A stretch of 64,000 nt of DNA from Paraburkholderia unamae (GCF_003268775.1 NZ_QLSU01000001.1:186001-250000), one strand, 5' to 3'. Shown: positions 33,502-43,645, counted from the stretch's first letter. Made by a program: numbers and translations. Notes: a model not told the origin generated them from the sequence alone.

Positions 33502-35631
33502 ATGACGTCAACCAGCCGTCGCCGTTTCCTGCAAACCGTTGCGCAGTCGGGCGCCGCAGCCGCCGCGATGACCGTGCTGCCCGAGTCGATCCGCAATGCG
33601 CTCGCCATACCGGCCAACTCGCGCACGGGCACGATCCGCGATGTCGAGCACATCGTCGTGTTCATGCAGGAGAACCGCTCGTTCGACCACTACCTCGGCC
33701 ATATGCGCGGCGTGCGCGGTTATAACGACCGCCTGCCGGTTCCGCTGCCCGGCGGCCTGCCCGTGTGGTATCAGCCCTCGAAGGAGGACGCCACGAAGCC
33801 CGTGCTGCCGTTCCACCTCGACACGTTCAAGACGAGCGCGCAGTGCGTGGGCGACCTCGACCACTCGTGGTACCCCACCCACTACGCGATCAACAACGGT
33901 CTTTACAACCAGTGGCCGCAGTACAAGACCGACATGACGATGGGCTATTACCTGCGCGCGGACATTCCGTTCCACTACGCGCTGGCCGACGCCTTCACCG
34001 TGTGCGACAACTACTTCTGCTCGCTGCCCGGCCCGACGCACCCGAACCGCGCCTACCTCATGACCGGCATGGTCGACCCGAGCGGGACGATGGGCGGCCC
34101 GCTGCTCGACAACAACGACTACGTGGACAACGACGTGCCGCCCACGTACCAGTTGCTTTCGTGGACGACCTACCCCGAGCGCCTGCAAGCCGCCGGCGTT
34201 TCCTGGCAGATCTACCAGCAGGGCACGAACGGCAGCGACCCGCTGAACGGCAACTACGGCACCAACATCCTGCAAAACTTCGCGAACTTCATCAACGCGC
34301 AGCCGGGCTCCGCGCTTTACCAGCGCGCGCAAACCGTGCGCACGATCGCCGACCTGAAAAACGACGTACTCCAGAATAATCTGCCACAGGTCTCGTGGCT
34401 GCTGCCGCCCGCGGCGTTCTCGGAGCACCCGAAGTACACGCCGGCCTACGGCGCGGAATACACCTCGCAGATTCTCGATGCCCTGACTTCGAACCCCGAG
34501 GTCTGGAGCAAGACCGTGCTCTTCATCATGTACGACGAGAACGACGGCTTTTTCGACCATATCGTGCCGCCGCAGCCGCCCACGACGTCCACGCAGGGCA
34601 AGTCGACGGTAAGCGTGGAAGGCGAGATTCACAACGTGGTCAACCCGCTGCGCGGCGGCAAGTACACCGCCGACGGCCTGCCCTATGGTCTCGGCCCGCG
34701 CGTGCCGATGACGGTCGTCTCGCCGTGGACCAAGGGCGGCTTCGTCTGCTCGCAGGTGTTCGACCACACCTCGGTGATCCGCTTCATCGAGGAGCGCTTC
34801 GGCGTGCAGGAGCCCAACATCACGGCATGGCGCCGCGCGGTGTGCGGCGACCTCACGACGTGCTTCGACTTCCGCACGCCCGACGCCTCGATGCCCTCGC
34901 TGCCCGACACGAGCAGCTACATGACGCTCGCGGACAACCAGTGCTCGGCCAACTCGGCGCCCACGGTGCCGGCCACGCCGCTGCCGGTCGACGCCCAGGA
35001 ACCCGGCGTGCGTTATGCGCGTGCGCTGCCGTACGAACTGCACGTAAACGCCAGGCCCGATGCGAAGGCCAACACGCTACAGATCACGTTCGCGAACACG
35101 GGACGCCAGGGCGCGCACTTTCACGTGTACGGCACGAACCGCACCGACGGCCCGTGGCGCTATACCGTGGAAGCGGGCAAATCGCTCGACGACACGTGGG
35201 ACCTGAGCGCGACCAACGGCGTCTACGCATTTGAGATTCACGGCCCGAACGGTTTCGTGCGGCGCTTCGCGGGCACCGCCGCGCAAGCGGGTCCGGGCAA
35301 CTCCGGCCGCGCACCGGCGCCCGCCGTGACGGCGCACTACGACGTGGCCAACGGCAACCTTTTCCTCAAGTTCTCGAACCCGGGCAGCAGCGTCGCGCAC
35401 CTCAACGTGATCGACAACGCCTACGGCGCGCACGAGCGCAACGTGGTCGTGCAGCCCGGCGCGCGCATCGAGCAGGCCTGGATCCTCGCGTCGAGCCATC
35501 ACTGGTACGACCTCACGGTCACGAGCCGCGACGATGCCGCGTTCGCCTGGCGCTTTGCCGGTCACATCGAGAACGGCAGGCCGAGCATCAGCGACCCGGC
35601 GGCGGTCGCGCCCGTCACGCACCTGGGCTGA
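33502..35631 (+). CDS. Tat-exported phosphocholine-type phospholipase C
   Basis: Hydrolyses phosphatidylcholine/sphingomyelin outside the cytoplasm. Protein of 709 residues with a twin-arginine signal (SRRRFLQTVAQSG). The phosphoesterase domain has VFMQENRSFDHYLGHMRGV, PGPTHPNRAYLMTG, LFIMYDENDGFFDHIVPP and FDHTSVIRFIEERFG. Two C-terminal DUF756-type domains follow (about 525-700). The plan matches Pseudomonas PlcH/PlcN and Burkholderia Plc proteins. ATG 33502 is downstream of AGAAGGG. A strong terminator at 35682 ends the unit. Haemolytic or non-haemolytic type cannot be told from sequence. Confidence 0.92.
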   Translation: MTSTSRRRFLQTVAQSGAAAAAMTVLPESIRNALAIPANSRTGTIRDVEHIVVFMQENRSFDHYLGHMRGVRGYNDRLPVPLPGGLPVWYQPSKEDATKPVLPFHLDTFKTSAQCVGDLDHSWYPTHYAINNGLYNQWPQYKTDMTMGYYLRADIPFHYALADAFTVCDNYFCSLPGPTHPNRAYLMTGMVDPSGTMGGPLLDNNDYVDNDVPPTYQLLSWTTYPERLQAAGVSWQIYQQGTNGSDPLNGNYGTNILQNFANFINAQPGSALYQRAQTVRTIADLKNDVLQNNLPQVSWLLPPAAFSEHPKYTPAYGAEYTSQILDALTSNPEVWSKTVLFIMYDENDGFFDHIVPPQPPTTSTQGKSTVSVEGEIHNVVNPLRGGKYTADGLPYGLGPRVPMTVVSPWTKGGFVCSQVFDHTSVIRFIEERFGVQEPNITAWRRAVCGDLTTCFDFRTPDASMPSLPDTSSYMTLADNQCSANSAPTVPATPLPVDAQEPGVRYARALPYELHVNARPDAKANTLQITFANTGRQGAHFHVYGTNRTDGPWRYTVEAGKSLDDTWDLSATNGVYAFEIHGPNGFVRRFAGTAAQAGPGNSGRAPAPAVTAHYDVANGNLFLKFSNPGSSVAHLNVIDNAYGAHERNVVVQPGARIEQAWILASSHHWYDLTVTSRDDAAFAWRFAGHIENGRPSISDPAAVAPVTHLG

Positions 35632-35681
35632 CAGCGCCCGGTCAGACACGTCCTTCAGTTCCTGTTCGCTTTCCCTTCTCG

Positions 35682-35707
35682 CGGCGCCTTCGGGCGCCGT
35701 TTTTTTT
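35682..35707 (+). terminator. rho-independent terminator of the phospholipase C gene
   Basis: CGGCGCC (35682-35688), loop TTCG, and GGCGCCG (35693-35699) followed by eight T residues. A textbook terminator 50 bases after the stop. Confidence 0.95.
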
Positions 35708-35722
35708 GCGCGGCTGAATGCG

Positions 35723-35766
35723 CAAATGAGGGGCAAATGAGGGGCAAATGCGGGGCAAATGCGGGG
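35723..35766. repeat. four tandem 11-bp repeats
   Basis: Units CAAATGAGGGG, CAAATGAGGGG, CAAATGCGGGG and CAAATGCGGGG in direct succession, with a partial fifth copy. They lie between the phospholipase terminator and the TonB-dependent receptor gene. Possibly a slippage-prone tract or part of a regulatory region. Confidence 0.85.
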
Positions 35767-36053
35767 CAAATTCGCATCGGATGCCCGGCCGCCCGGCGGC
35801 TGGCCGGCACCGCGGCAGTCAAGACGCATAAATGTGCCTCTTGCGCAAGCTCCGACCCACCCGCTGCGGCGAATTTGCAACCTTACCGGCAGCTTGACGC
35901 TTTCGATTGTGGATGCGAATCATTTGCATTAACATTTGCCGCGCTTTCAAGGCACTTTCGATGCAGCTTCGATCTCCTTCGATCCGCTTCGATCCTGTTG
36001 CGCATCGGAAGCGCCTTTCGCCGGATATCTCGCGCTTAATTCATCACAAGAAC
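35767..36053. other. upstream region of the TonB-dependent receptor gene
   Basis: About 290 bases of less GC-rich sequence. GCGAATCATTTGCATTAACATTTGC near 35912-35937 has the look of a Fur-type site, being rich in short inverted AT/GC steps, but the match is loose. No gene recognised. Confidence 0.35.
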
Positions 36054-38327
36054 ATGCACATTCCTGCCGCCGCCCGCCGCTCCCGCCTCGACACCGTTCC
36101 TTCCCGCTCACGCTCGGCGCTTGCGCGCCCTCCGGCGCGCCGCGCGCAGCTCAGCGCCGCGCTGCTCGTGAGCGTGGGCGTCACGCTCACCACGCTTTCC
36201 GCATCGGGCTGGGCGCAGGACAATGCGCAACTGGCGCAAGCCGACGCACAGACCAAAGCACAAACCGGCACCGCAACCGAAAACACCCAGGCGCTGCCGA
36301 CCGTCAAGGTCAACGCCGCGCGCGACAGCCAGGCCGCCTCGCCCGATCGCGTGAGCGCGGGCGCGCTCGGCAACCGCAGGCAGGTGGACACGCCGTTCTC
36401 GACCAACGTGGTGACGACGGAAGAAGGCAAGGACCGCCTCGCCTCCACGGCCAACGACCTGTTCAAGTACGACCCGGCCGTGACCGATGTCGGCAACAAC
36501 ATGACCGGCGAGAACTCGGCCTTCAGCATTCGCGGCCTGCCGGTCGACATGCTCAACGGCGTGAAGGTGGACGGCCAGAACTTCCCCTCGTGGGACACCG
36601 AGCTTTCGCTCGAACAGTTCGAGCAGGTGGAGATGCTCAAGGGGCTTTCGGGCTTCATGTACGGCTTCAGCAACCCGGGCGGCATCGTCAACTATGTGCT
36701 CAAGCGCCCGACCGACGACCCGTACCGCAGCTTCTCGATCGGCTATCAGTCGGCGGGGGTGTTCAGCCAGAAGATCGACCTGGGCGGGCGCTTCGGTCCC
36801 GACAAGCAATTCGGCTATCGCCTCAATCTCGTCAACGAAGACGGCAACACCGCCGAGGCGAACGGCCACGTGCGCCGCCAGGTGGCCTCGATCGCGCTCG
36901 ACTACCGCATCACGCCGGACCTCACGTGGACCGTCGACGCGTTCTACCAGAAGCGCAAGACCAACGGCACGCTGTTCGGCCTCTACTTCGGCTCGGACGA
37001 GAACGGCAATCCGCTCGGCATTCCCGATGCGAGCAAGGTCACGCATCAGCTCACGCAGCCGCAAAACTGGTACGAAACCGAGATCGCCTCGTTCGGCACC
37101 GGGCTCGACTACCGCATCTCGGAGAACTGGCACGCGAACGTGAAGTATCGATTCGCCAAGGAAAACCGCTACAACTCGGACAGCCTGCTCTACGTCTTCA
37201 ACACGCAAGGCGACTACTCCAACACGCTCTATGCGGCGCTCACGCGCTACTTCTATCAGAACGTGGACGCCAACGTGCAGGGCAAATTCAATACGGGCCC
37301 GTTCAAGCATGATGTCGTATTCGGCGCGAGCTACCAGTCGCAGCAGAACGAATACGACAACAGTGAAGGCTGGAACGAGGGCTATCCGCTCGGCATCGGC
37401 AACATCTACGGCAGCACGTTGCTCACGAACGACGCCGTGCATATCGGCGAGAACCTGTACCGCCACGAGGTCACCACGCAAACCGCGCTCTACGCGAGCG
37501 ACACCGTGCAGTTCACCTCGCGGCTCTCTGCGCTGCTCGGCCTGCGCTACACGCAGTTCCGCGACACGACCTACAACCCCGATCAGTCGCAGGCATCGAG
37601 CTATAGCGCGAACCCGGTCACGCCCACCGCCGCGCTCATGTTCAAGCTCGACCCGGACTCCACGCTCTACGCGAGCTATGTGGAAGGCCTCCAGCAAGGC
37701 GGCGCGGCGAGCAACCTGAACGTCAACTATCCGCAGACCTTCGGTCCGCTCAAGAGCAAGCAGTATGAAGTGGGCTTCAAGGCCGACCATCGCGGCTGGG
37801 GCGCCAACCTCGCGCTGTTCCGTGTCGACCAGGGCTACGAGTACACCAACTCGGCCAATGTCTTCGTGCAGAGCGGCACGAAGCGCTACGAAGGCGTGGA
37901 CGCAAGCGGCTGGCTGCAACTCGCCCAGGACTGGCGCGTGATGGGCGGCGTGATGTGGCTGGACGCGAAGGCGGTGGACGTGGACGACCCGAGCGTGGAA
38001 GGCAAGCGCGTGTACGCCACGCCGCGCTTCACGCTCACGGGCCGCGTGGAGTACAACCCGTCGTACCTGCGCGCGCTGACCGTGGCCTTCGGCGGCAAAT
38101 ATGTGGGCAATATGGCCGTGGATGCCGCGAACACCCAGTTCGTCTCCGCCTATACGACCTGGGACCTGAGCGCGAAATACGAAACCCAGGTGGCCGGCAA
38201 GGACGTCACACTGCGCGCGGGCGTGAACAATCTGTTCAACCGGCGCTACTGGACGGCGGCATGGGGCTATTACGTGATGCCCTCGGCCACGCGCACCTTC
38301 GTTGCCAACGCAACGCTCGAATTCTGA
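36054..38327 (+). CDS. TonB-dependent siderophore receptor
   Basis: Outer-membrane active transporter of 757 residues. N-terminal signal peptide ending near GWAQDN, then a plug domain (FSTNVVTTEEGKDRLAST, SAFSIRGLPVDMLNGVKVDG, VEMLKGLSGFMYGFSNPGG) and a long beta-barrel ending in Phe (TRTFVANATLEF). The barrel motif GLRYTQFRD and NLFNRRYW near the end are typical. Start set at ATG 36054, since the first 49 codons of the open frame do not look like an export signal. The ligand is probably a ferric siderophore or other chelate. No biosynthetic genes flank it. Terminator at 38377. Confidence 0.9.
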   Translation: MHIPAAARRSRLDTVPSRSRSALARPPARRAQLSAALLVSVGVTLTTLSASGWAQDNAQLAQADAQTKAQTGTATENTQALPTVKVNAARDSQAASPDRVSAGALGNRRQVDTPFSTNVVTTEEGKDRLASTANDLFKYDPAVTDVGNNMTGENSAFSIRGLPVDMLNGVKVDGQNFPSWDTELSLEQFEQVEMLKGLSGFMYGFSNPGGIVNYVLKRPTDDPYRSFSIGYQSAGVFSQKIDLGGRFGPDKQFGYRLNLVNEDGNTAEANGHVRRQVASIALDYRITPDLTWTVDAFYQKRKTNGTLFGLYFGSDENGNPLGIPDASKVTHQLTQPQNWYETEIASFGTGLDYRISENWHANVKYRFAKENRYNSDSLLYVFNTQGDYSNTLYAALTRYFYQNVDANVQGKFNTGPFKHDVVFGASYQSQQNEYDNSEGWNEGYPLGIGNIYGSTLLTNDAVHIGENLYRHEVTTQTALYASDTVQFTSRLSALLGLRYTQFRDTTYNPDQSQASSYSANPVTPTAALMFKLDPDSTLYASYVEGLQQGGAASNLNVNYPQTFGPLKSKQYEVGFKADHRGWGANLALFRVDQGYEYTNSANVFVQSGTKRYEGVDASGWLQLAQDWRVMGGVMWLDAKAVDVDDPSVEGKRVYATPRFTLTGRVEYNPSYLRALTVAFGGKYVGNMAVDAANTQFVSAYTTWDLSAKYETQVAGKDVTLRAGVNNLFNRRYWTAAWGYYVMPSATRTFVANATLEF

Positions 38328-38376
38328 GCGTTTTTTAGCCGACCGATGCGCCGGTTCTCATAGTGTGGGTTAAAAA

Positions 38377-38405
38377 GGGCCAATGTCTGCGGACATCGGC
38401 CCTTT
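38377..38405 (+). terminator. terminator after the TonB-dependent receptor
   Basis: GGGCCAATGTC (38377-38387) and GACATCGGCCC (38392-38402) form an 11-base stem with one G-T type mismatch and a TGCG loop. It is preceded by five A and followed by TTT. Confidence 0.75.
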
Positions 38406-38539
38406 CCGTTTGCCCCTCCTGCATCATCTGCGATCCGGTGGCACAATGGGCGCTCCGCATTTTCCGGCTCTGGCCTGTACGCGTTGCCGTGCGCGCGGCG
38501 AGAGCCTGTCGTTGAACCGTTGAAAAGGATCGTCCCATC

Positions 38540-39982
38540 ATGAGTTCCAGCGTGAAGCCCTACCCCGACACCCAGATCTACATCGACGGCGCATGGCGCG
38601 CCGGCGCGAAGACGATTGCCGTGATCGACCCCGCGACCGAAGCGGAAATCGGCCGCCTGAGCCTCGCGAGCGAGCAGGACCTTTCCGATGCGGCCACCGC
38701 TGCCGAGCGCGCCTTCCGCGAATGGCGCAAGGTCTCGCCGCTCGAACGCAGCAAGCTCATGCGCCGCGCGGCGCAACTGCTGCGCGATCGCGCGGACGAC
38801 ATCGCCGCGATCATGACGCGCGAACAGGGCAAGCCGTTTGGCGAAGCGAAGCTCGAAACGCTCGCGGGCGGCGACACGATCGACTGGTTCGCCGAAGAAG
38901 GCCGCCGCACCTATGGCCGCGTGATTCCGTCGCGCTCGGACGCCGTTCGCCAGATCGTTACGCGCGAGCCGGTGGGCCCCGTCGCCGCATTCACGCCGTG
39001 GAACTTCCCGCTCAACCAGGCTGTGCGCAAGGTGTCGGCCGCGCTTGCCTCGGGCTGTACCGTCGTGCTCAAGGGACCGGAAGAAACGCCGGCAAGCTGC
39101 GCCGAACTCGTGAAGGTGTTCGTCGACGCGGGCCTGCCCGCGGGCGTGCTGAACCTCGTGTTCGGCGTGCCGGCCGAAGTCTCGTCGTACCTGATCGCGC
39201 ACCCCGCTATCCGCAAGATCTCGTTCACGGGCTCGACGCCGGTGGGCAAGCTGCTCGCCTCGAAGGCCGGCGAGCACATGAAGCGCGCCACGATGGAACT
39301 GGGCGGCCACGCCCCGGCCATCGTGTTCGCCGACGCCGATGTGCCGCGCGCCGCCAAGCTGCTCGCAAGCGCCAAGTTCCGCAACGCGGGCCAGGTGTGC
39401 ATCTCGCCCACGCGCTTCATGGTGGAAGACGCCGCATACGACGAGTTCGTCAAGCATTTCGTCGCGACCACGCGCGCGATCAAGGTGGGCAACGGTCTGG
39501 AAGACGGCGTGCAAATGGGCCCGCTCGCCAACGACCGCCGCCTCGCGGCAATGGAACGCCTCGTGGCCGACGCGCGCGAACAAGGCGCGAAGGTGCTCAC
39601 GGGTGGCGAGCGCGTGGGCCGCGAAGGCTACTTCTTCGCGCCGACCGTGCTGACCGACGTGCCGCTCTCCGCGCGCATCATGAACGAAGAGCCGTTCGGC
39701 CCGCTCGCGCCGATCTCGCGTTTCTCCAGCTACAAGGACGCGATCGTCGAAGCGAACCGCCTGCCCTACGGCCTCGCCGCTTATGCGTACACGAGTTCGA
39801 GCGCGACCTCGGCCGCACTCTCCGACGACGTGGAAACCGGCATGCTGTCGATCAACCATCACGGCCTGGCCCTGCCGGAAACGCCGTTTGGCGGCGTGAA
39901 GGATTCGGGCTATGGCTCGGAAGGCGGCAGCGAAGCGATGGAAGCGTATCTCGTCACGAAGTTCGTTTCCGAGCATCGTTGA
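38540..39982 (+). CDS. NAD(P)-dependent aldehyde dehydrogenase, semialdehyde type
   Basis: Aldehyde dehydrogenase of 480 residues. Catalytic Cys287 ([10 protein letters not shown]) and general-base Glu253 (MELGGHAP) are present, with cofactor motif [10 protein letters not shown] and FTGSTPVGK. Sequence style is that of succinate-semialdehyde or alpha-ketoglutarate-semialdehyde dehydrogenases. The ATG has AAGGA upstream. No pathway neighbours, so the substrate is open. Confidence 0.88.
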   Translation: MSSSVKPYPDTQIYIDGAWRAGAKTIAVIDPATEAEIGRLSLASEQDLSDAATAAERAFREWRKVSPLERSKLMRRAAQLLRDRADDIAAIMTREQGKPFGEAKLETLAGGDTIDWFAEEGRRTYGRVIPSRSDAVRQIVTREPVGPVAAFTPWNFPLNQAVRKVSAALASGCTVVLKGPEETPASCAELVKVFVDAGLPAGVLNLVFGVPAEVSSYLIAHPAIRKISFTGSTPVGKLLASKAGEHMKRATMELGGHAPAIVFADADVPRAAKLLASAKFRNAGQVCISPTRFMVEDAAYDEFVKHFVATTRAIKVGNGLEDGVQMGPLANDRRLAAMERLVADAREQGAKVLTGGERVGREGYFFAPTVLTDVPLSARIMNEEPFGPLAPISRFSSYKDAIVEANRLPYGLAAYAYTSSSATSAALSDDVETGMLSINHHGLALPETPFGGVKDSGYGSEGGSEAMEAYLVTKFVSEHR

Positions 39983-40017
39983 TCGCTTCACGTTGAAAAC
40001 GCGCGCGTTTCCCCGGC

Positions 40018-40416
40018 TCACGGCTCGGGAAGCGCGCGCGGATAGTGCGGCAAGCCGTCCGCGAGTTGCACCCAGGCGAGCTTTTGCGAAGTCCAGGTGT
40101 GATGCTCGGGCGGTGCGTCGTCGGGACGATCGAGCGTGCCCGTGGCCACGTCGATCTCGCCCGCGAACGCCGCATGCCGGTACGTGAGCGGCGTGCCGCA
40201 CGCGGGGCAGAAGGCCCGCTCCACACCGGGACTCGACGCATGCGTCTTCGTTGCACCCGCAACGATCTGGAACGCATGCCACGGCACGCTGATCCAGCCG
40301 ACGAACGGCGCCCCGGACGCGCGCCGGCAATCCACGCAATGACACACCGTGCTGCCGATCGGCGCAGCCGAAATCCGGTAGCGGACTTTTCCGCATAAAC
40401 AGCCGCCAGTGAGCAT
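40018..40416 (-). CDS. GFA (glutathione-dependent formaldehyde-activating)-family protein
   Basis: Zinc protein of 132 residues. Cys motifs GGCLCGKVRY, CHCVDCRR and FCPACGTPL are those of the GFA/CENP-V fold. ATG 40416 has GGAGG upstream; a second ATG at 40428 is possible. Members bind zinc and sometimes glutathione; true formaldehyde-activating function is not established for most. Converges on the aldehyde dehydrogenase gene and is divergent from the catalase-like gene. Confidence 0.85.
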   Translation of the reverse strand: MLTGGCLCGKVRYRISAAPIGSTVCHCVDCRRASGAPFVGWISVPWHAFQIVAGATKTHASSPGVERAFCPACGTPLTYRHAAFAGEIDVATGTLDRPDDAPPEHHTWTSQKLAWVQLADGLPHYPRALPEP

Positions 40417-40655
40417 CGCTCCCTCCATTGCGCAAGCGGACGTGCATTCATCGTATTCAAGGCTTTCAGCACTGTAAACCCAGACGATTTCACGCACTCG
40501 CGCAACGCGCATGGAATAGAACGCACTGAAGCGCTGTTGACGCCAGTAACGGCCCTCGGGCCATCGACTGGATCGATCATGCGTACCCTTGCACATCTTG
40601 CGCCGAGACTGGCTCCTGCGTCGCACCGCGCGCCGCCCCCGGCGGGAGCACGACC

Positions 40656-41723
40656 ATGAGCCGCGCCGCCCTCTGCGTGCCATGCCGGCTCGCGGCCATT
40701 GCGGCCGTGGTGGGCTGCGCGGGCGCCGCGTTCGCCTGGACCGCCGGCTGGCTCACGCCGAAGCGCCTGAGCGCGCCCCATATCATCAATACGTTCGAGT
40801 CGAACTACGGCGTGCACGCGGGCTACCGCCGCAATCACGCCAAAGGCCTGTGCGTGGAGGGCTGGTTCGAGAGCAACGGCAACGGCGCGAGCGTTTCGCG
40901 CGCTGCCGTGTTCGCGCCGGGACGCACGCCCGTGATCGGACGCTTCGCGATTCCCGGCAGCAACCCCGCCGCGCCCGACGCGAGCACGCCCGTCCGCAGC
41001 ATGGCGCTGCTATTCCAGTTGCAGGACGGCGAGCAATGGCGCACGGGTATGAATTCCGCGCCGATCTTTGTCGTTCGCACCCCGAAGCAGTTCTATAACC
41101 AGCTCCTCGCCTCGAAGCCCAACCCGGCCACGGGCAAGCCCGACCCCGCGAAGCTCGACGCCTTCTTCCAGGCGAACCCGGAAACACTGCCGTTTCGCAA
41201 CTGGGTCAAGGCGCACCCGCCCGCCTCCAGCCTCGCGAACACGGGGTTCTACAGCATCAACGCATTCCTTGCGACCGATGCCGCCGGGCAGACCCGCGCC
41301 GTGCGCTGGCAGACCGTGCCGGAGGTCGCCTATGCGCCGCAAACGGCAGGGCAAAAAGCCGACCCGAACTTTCTCGCCGACGACCTCAATGCACGCCTCG
41401 CGGCGGGCCCGTTGCGCTGGCGTCTCGTGCTCACGGTCGCCGCGCCCGGCGACCCCACGAACGACGCCACCCAGCAATGGCCGGCCGAGCGCCAGCAGAT
41501 CGACGCGGGCACGCTCGTGCTGCACCACGCCGAACCGCAAAGCAACGGCATGTGCCGCGACGTGAACTACGACCCGACGATCTTGCCCGAAGGCCTCAAG
41601 CCTTCCGACGATCCGTTGCTCGCCGCACGTTCCGCAGCCTATTCCGTATCGTTCAATCGACGCACGCGCGAAGAAGCCGCTCAGCCGGGACTCGCGCAAA
41701 CGCATGGAGGCGCCCAGCCATGA
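40656..41723 (+). CDS. catalase-like periplasmic peroxidase (SrpA family)
   Basis: Haem peroxidase of 355 residues with an N-terminal signal or anchor segment (AAIAAVVGCAGAAFAWTAGW). The family distal region GVHAGYRRNHAKGLCVEGWF contains the His, and RSAAYSVSFNRR near the end carries the proximal haem-binding Tyr. It is shorter than true catalases and matches the catalase-related SrpA group. The next gene, a cytochrome b561, overlaps its stop (ATGA), so electrons may reach this peroxidase from the membrane quinol pool. That link is inferred from position. Confidence 0.87.
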   Translation: MSRAALCVPCRLAAIAAVVGCAGAAFAWTAGWLTPKRLSAPHIINTFESNYGVHAGYRRNHAKGLCVEGWFESNGNGASVSRAAVFAPGRTPVIGRFAIPGSNPAAPDASTPVRSMALLFQLQDGEQWRTGMNSAPIFVVRTPKQFYNQLLASKPNPATGKPDPAKLDAFFQANPETLPFRNWVKAHPPASSLANTGFYSINAFLATDAAGQTRAVRWQTVPEVAYAPQTAGQKADPNFLADDLNARLAAGPLRWRLVLTVAAPGDPTNDATQQWPAERQQIDAGTLVLHHAEPQSNGMCRDVNYDPTILPEGLKPSDDPLLAARSAAYSVSFNRRTREEAAQPGLAQTHGGAQP

Positions 41724-42265
41724 AGCAACAAGGTCAACACTTCAGCGCGCTCCAGCGCCTCCTGCACTGGTCGATGGCAGTCCTGATCGTCACGATGCTG
41801 TTCGTGGGCGTGGGAATGGTATCGACGGTTTCGCGGCTCCACGAAAGCCTGATCGCGCTGCACCGGCCGCTGGGCATCGCGTTGCTCTCGCTCGTGATCG
41901 TGCGCCTGGTCGTGCGGCTCACGCGCGGCGCGCCGCCCTTGCCCGCCGATCTGCCCGTGTGGCAACGCCTCGGTGCGCATGCCTCGCACCTCGCGCTCTA
42001 TGCATTGATGATCGCGATGCCGTTGATCGGCTGGTCGATGCTGTCCGCCGGCGGCTATCCTGTCGTGATGTTCGGCGGCGTGCATCTGCCGCCCATCGTG
42101 CCGCGCGACGTCGCGCTCTATGCGTGGCTGCGCGCCGCGCACACGTGGCTCGCCATGGCGCTTTATGCGACCGTGCTGCTGCACCTGGCGGCCGCGCTCT
42201 TTCACGCGCTCATCCGGCGTGACGGTGTGCTCGCCAGCATGGCGCGCGGCGAGGCGCGCGGTTGA
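41720..42265 (+). CDS. cytochrome b561 family protein
   Basis: Inner-membrane dihaem cytochrome of 181 residues with four hydrophobic helices. Candidate haem ligands are His in LQRLLHWSMAV, ALHRPLG, LGAHASHLALY and AHTWLAMALY, in the positions expected for the b561 (YodB) family. It overlaps the catalase-like gene by four bases. Likely passes electrons from quinol to the periplasmic peroxidase encoded upstream. Confidence 0.88.
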   Translation: MKQQGQHFSALQRLLHWSMAVLIVTMLFVGVGMVSTVSRLHESLIALHRPLGIALLSLVIVRLVVRLTRGAPPLPADLPVWQRLGAHASHLALYALMIAMPLIGWSMLSAGGYPVVMFGGVHLPPIVPRDVALYAWLRAAHTWLAMALYATVLLHLAAALFHALIRRDGVLASMARGEARG

Positions 42266-42343
42266 AACGAAGTTAAAGCGGGCCGACTGCGCACAGCGTG
42301 CGCGGTCGGCCCCTTCAAGAATCAAGCGTGACTCAGACGTGAC

Positions 42344-43360
42344 TCAGACGTGAGCGTCGCGCCCCGCAACGGGCGGCACGGGCGGCTCCATGAGTTCCTG
42401 GAGCAGCGCATCGCGCGCGCTTCTCCTGCGCACCCACAGCGCCGTGAGAATCGGCACGAGAATCGCGGTCACGAGGCAGGCGGTGGCGACCATGGCCGTC
42501 GCTGCGGGCACGAGCGGCTTGAAGCTCGGAATCATCTCGCCGATGATGGCCGGATTCGCAACCGCGGCGCCCGCCGTGGACGACGCCGCGAGCCCCGCCG
42601 CGCCATTGCCGCCCGCGATCCAGCGGTCCGCGAGAATCAGCGGAATGCCGGTGACGACGATCACGCCGAGCCCGAGCACCACGCCCGAGAAGCCGCTCGC
42701 CACGATCACATTGAGGTCGATGCCGTTGCCAAGCGCGAAGCCGAAAAACGGAATCAGCGGGTGCACGCAGCGCCCGAACAACTCGCGCAGATCGTGGTCG
42801 AGATTGCCCAGCACAAACCCCACGAGAAACGGCAGCACCGCGCCGACGAACAGTCGCGGCTCGAAGAAGGCCACGCCCGTCGCACCGAGAATGATCATGC
42901 TGACAAGCGGCCCCGATTCGACTGACATCAGCACAAACGCGCCCGCCTCTTCTTTCGTGCCGTACTGCTGCATCACGGCTGCGTAGAGACCGCCGTTGGT
43001 CATGTCCATCGAGGTCGTGATGGCGAGCACCGAGAGCCCGGCGAAGAGGCCGGTCTTGATGCCGTCCACGGGAATGAAACGCGCGGCGATCAGGGTGGCG
43101 ATCCACGCCACGATCATCTTCGTGACGAGCAGCGTGCCGGACTTGCGCAGCACCGTGCCGGTCGCGCGCAGGTCGATGGTCGCGCCCATGCAGAAGAACC
43201 ACACCGCGAGAATCGGCACGGTGCCGGCGATCAATCCATTGGTGAACGAACCAAAGTACTTGCCGGCGCCCGGCGCGAACGTATGAACGCACGCGCCCAG
43301 CAGCAGCGGCACCAGCATCAGGCCGCCTGGTATGCGGTCTATCGCCTTCTTCAGCTTCAT
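42344..43360 (-). CDS. kdgT: 2-keto-3-deoxygluconate permease
   Basis: Proton symporter of 338 residues for 2-keto-3-deoxygluconate, a product of pectin and hexuronate breakdown. The N-terminus [19 protein letters not shown] and the segments [20 protein letters not shown] and [20 protein letters not shown] are family features; about 10 membrane helices. ATG 43360 has AGGAGGAGG upstream. It is divergent from kduI-kduD, and a palindrome at 43461-43473 lies 101 bases upstream. Confidence 0.92.
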   Translation of the reverse strand: MKLKKAIDRIPGGLMLVPLLLGACVHTFAPGAGKYFGSFTNGLIAGTVPILAVWFFCMGATIDLRATGTVLRKSGTLLVTKMIVAWIATLIAARFIPVDGIKTGLFAGLSVLAITTSMDMTNGGLYAAVMQQYGTKEEAGAFVLMSVESGPLVSMIILGATGVAFFEPRLFVGAVLPFLVGFVLGNLDHDLRELFGRCVHPLIPFFGFALGNGIDLNVIVASGFSGVVLGLGVIVVTGIPLILADRWIAGGNGAAGLAASSTAGAAVANPAIIGEMIPSFKPLVPAATAMVATACLVTAILVPILTALWVRRRSARDALLQELMEPPVPPVAGRDAHV

Positions 43361-43460
43361 GCCTCCTCCTTGGACTACGCATCCGGTGGCCGGATCGGCA
43401 CGCTGGTGCGTCCGGCTTTTTCTCGGGTCTCCCTTTTCGGAACAGAATAGCAGCGTGAAA

Positions 43461-43473
43461 GGAACGTCGTTCC
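43461..43473. promoter_or_regulatory. candidate KdgR operator upstream of kdgT
   Basis: GGAACGTCGTTCC is a perfect inverted repeat with AAA before and GATTTTT after. A related copy lies at 43569-43581 in the same divergent region. Assignment to the IclR-type KdgR encoded at 45418 is inferred. Confidence 0.5.
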
Positions 43474-43568
43474 GATTTTTAAGTGCGAAATCGTCAACGT
43501 TTACCCGCGAGCGATCCACTATGTGGGCAGATCCCTTGCCAAGCTGACTTGGGCGGCGCAACATTTCC

Positions 43569-43605
43569 GGACCGATGTTCCGAAAACGACAATCTGCACT
43601 ATAGT
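43569..43605 (+). promoter_or_regulatory. kduI promoter with candidate KdgR operator
   Basis: GGACCGATGTTCC at 43569-43581 matches 10 of 13 bases of the palindrome at 43461. It overlaps a weak -35 (TTCCGA, 43578-43583) placed 16 bases before TATAGT at 43600-43605. The kduI start is 40 bases beyond. Confidence 0.5.
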
Positions 43606-43645
43606 CCACGAGAAACGGTGCGCCGCCCATCCGACGGAGACATGC

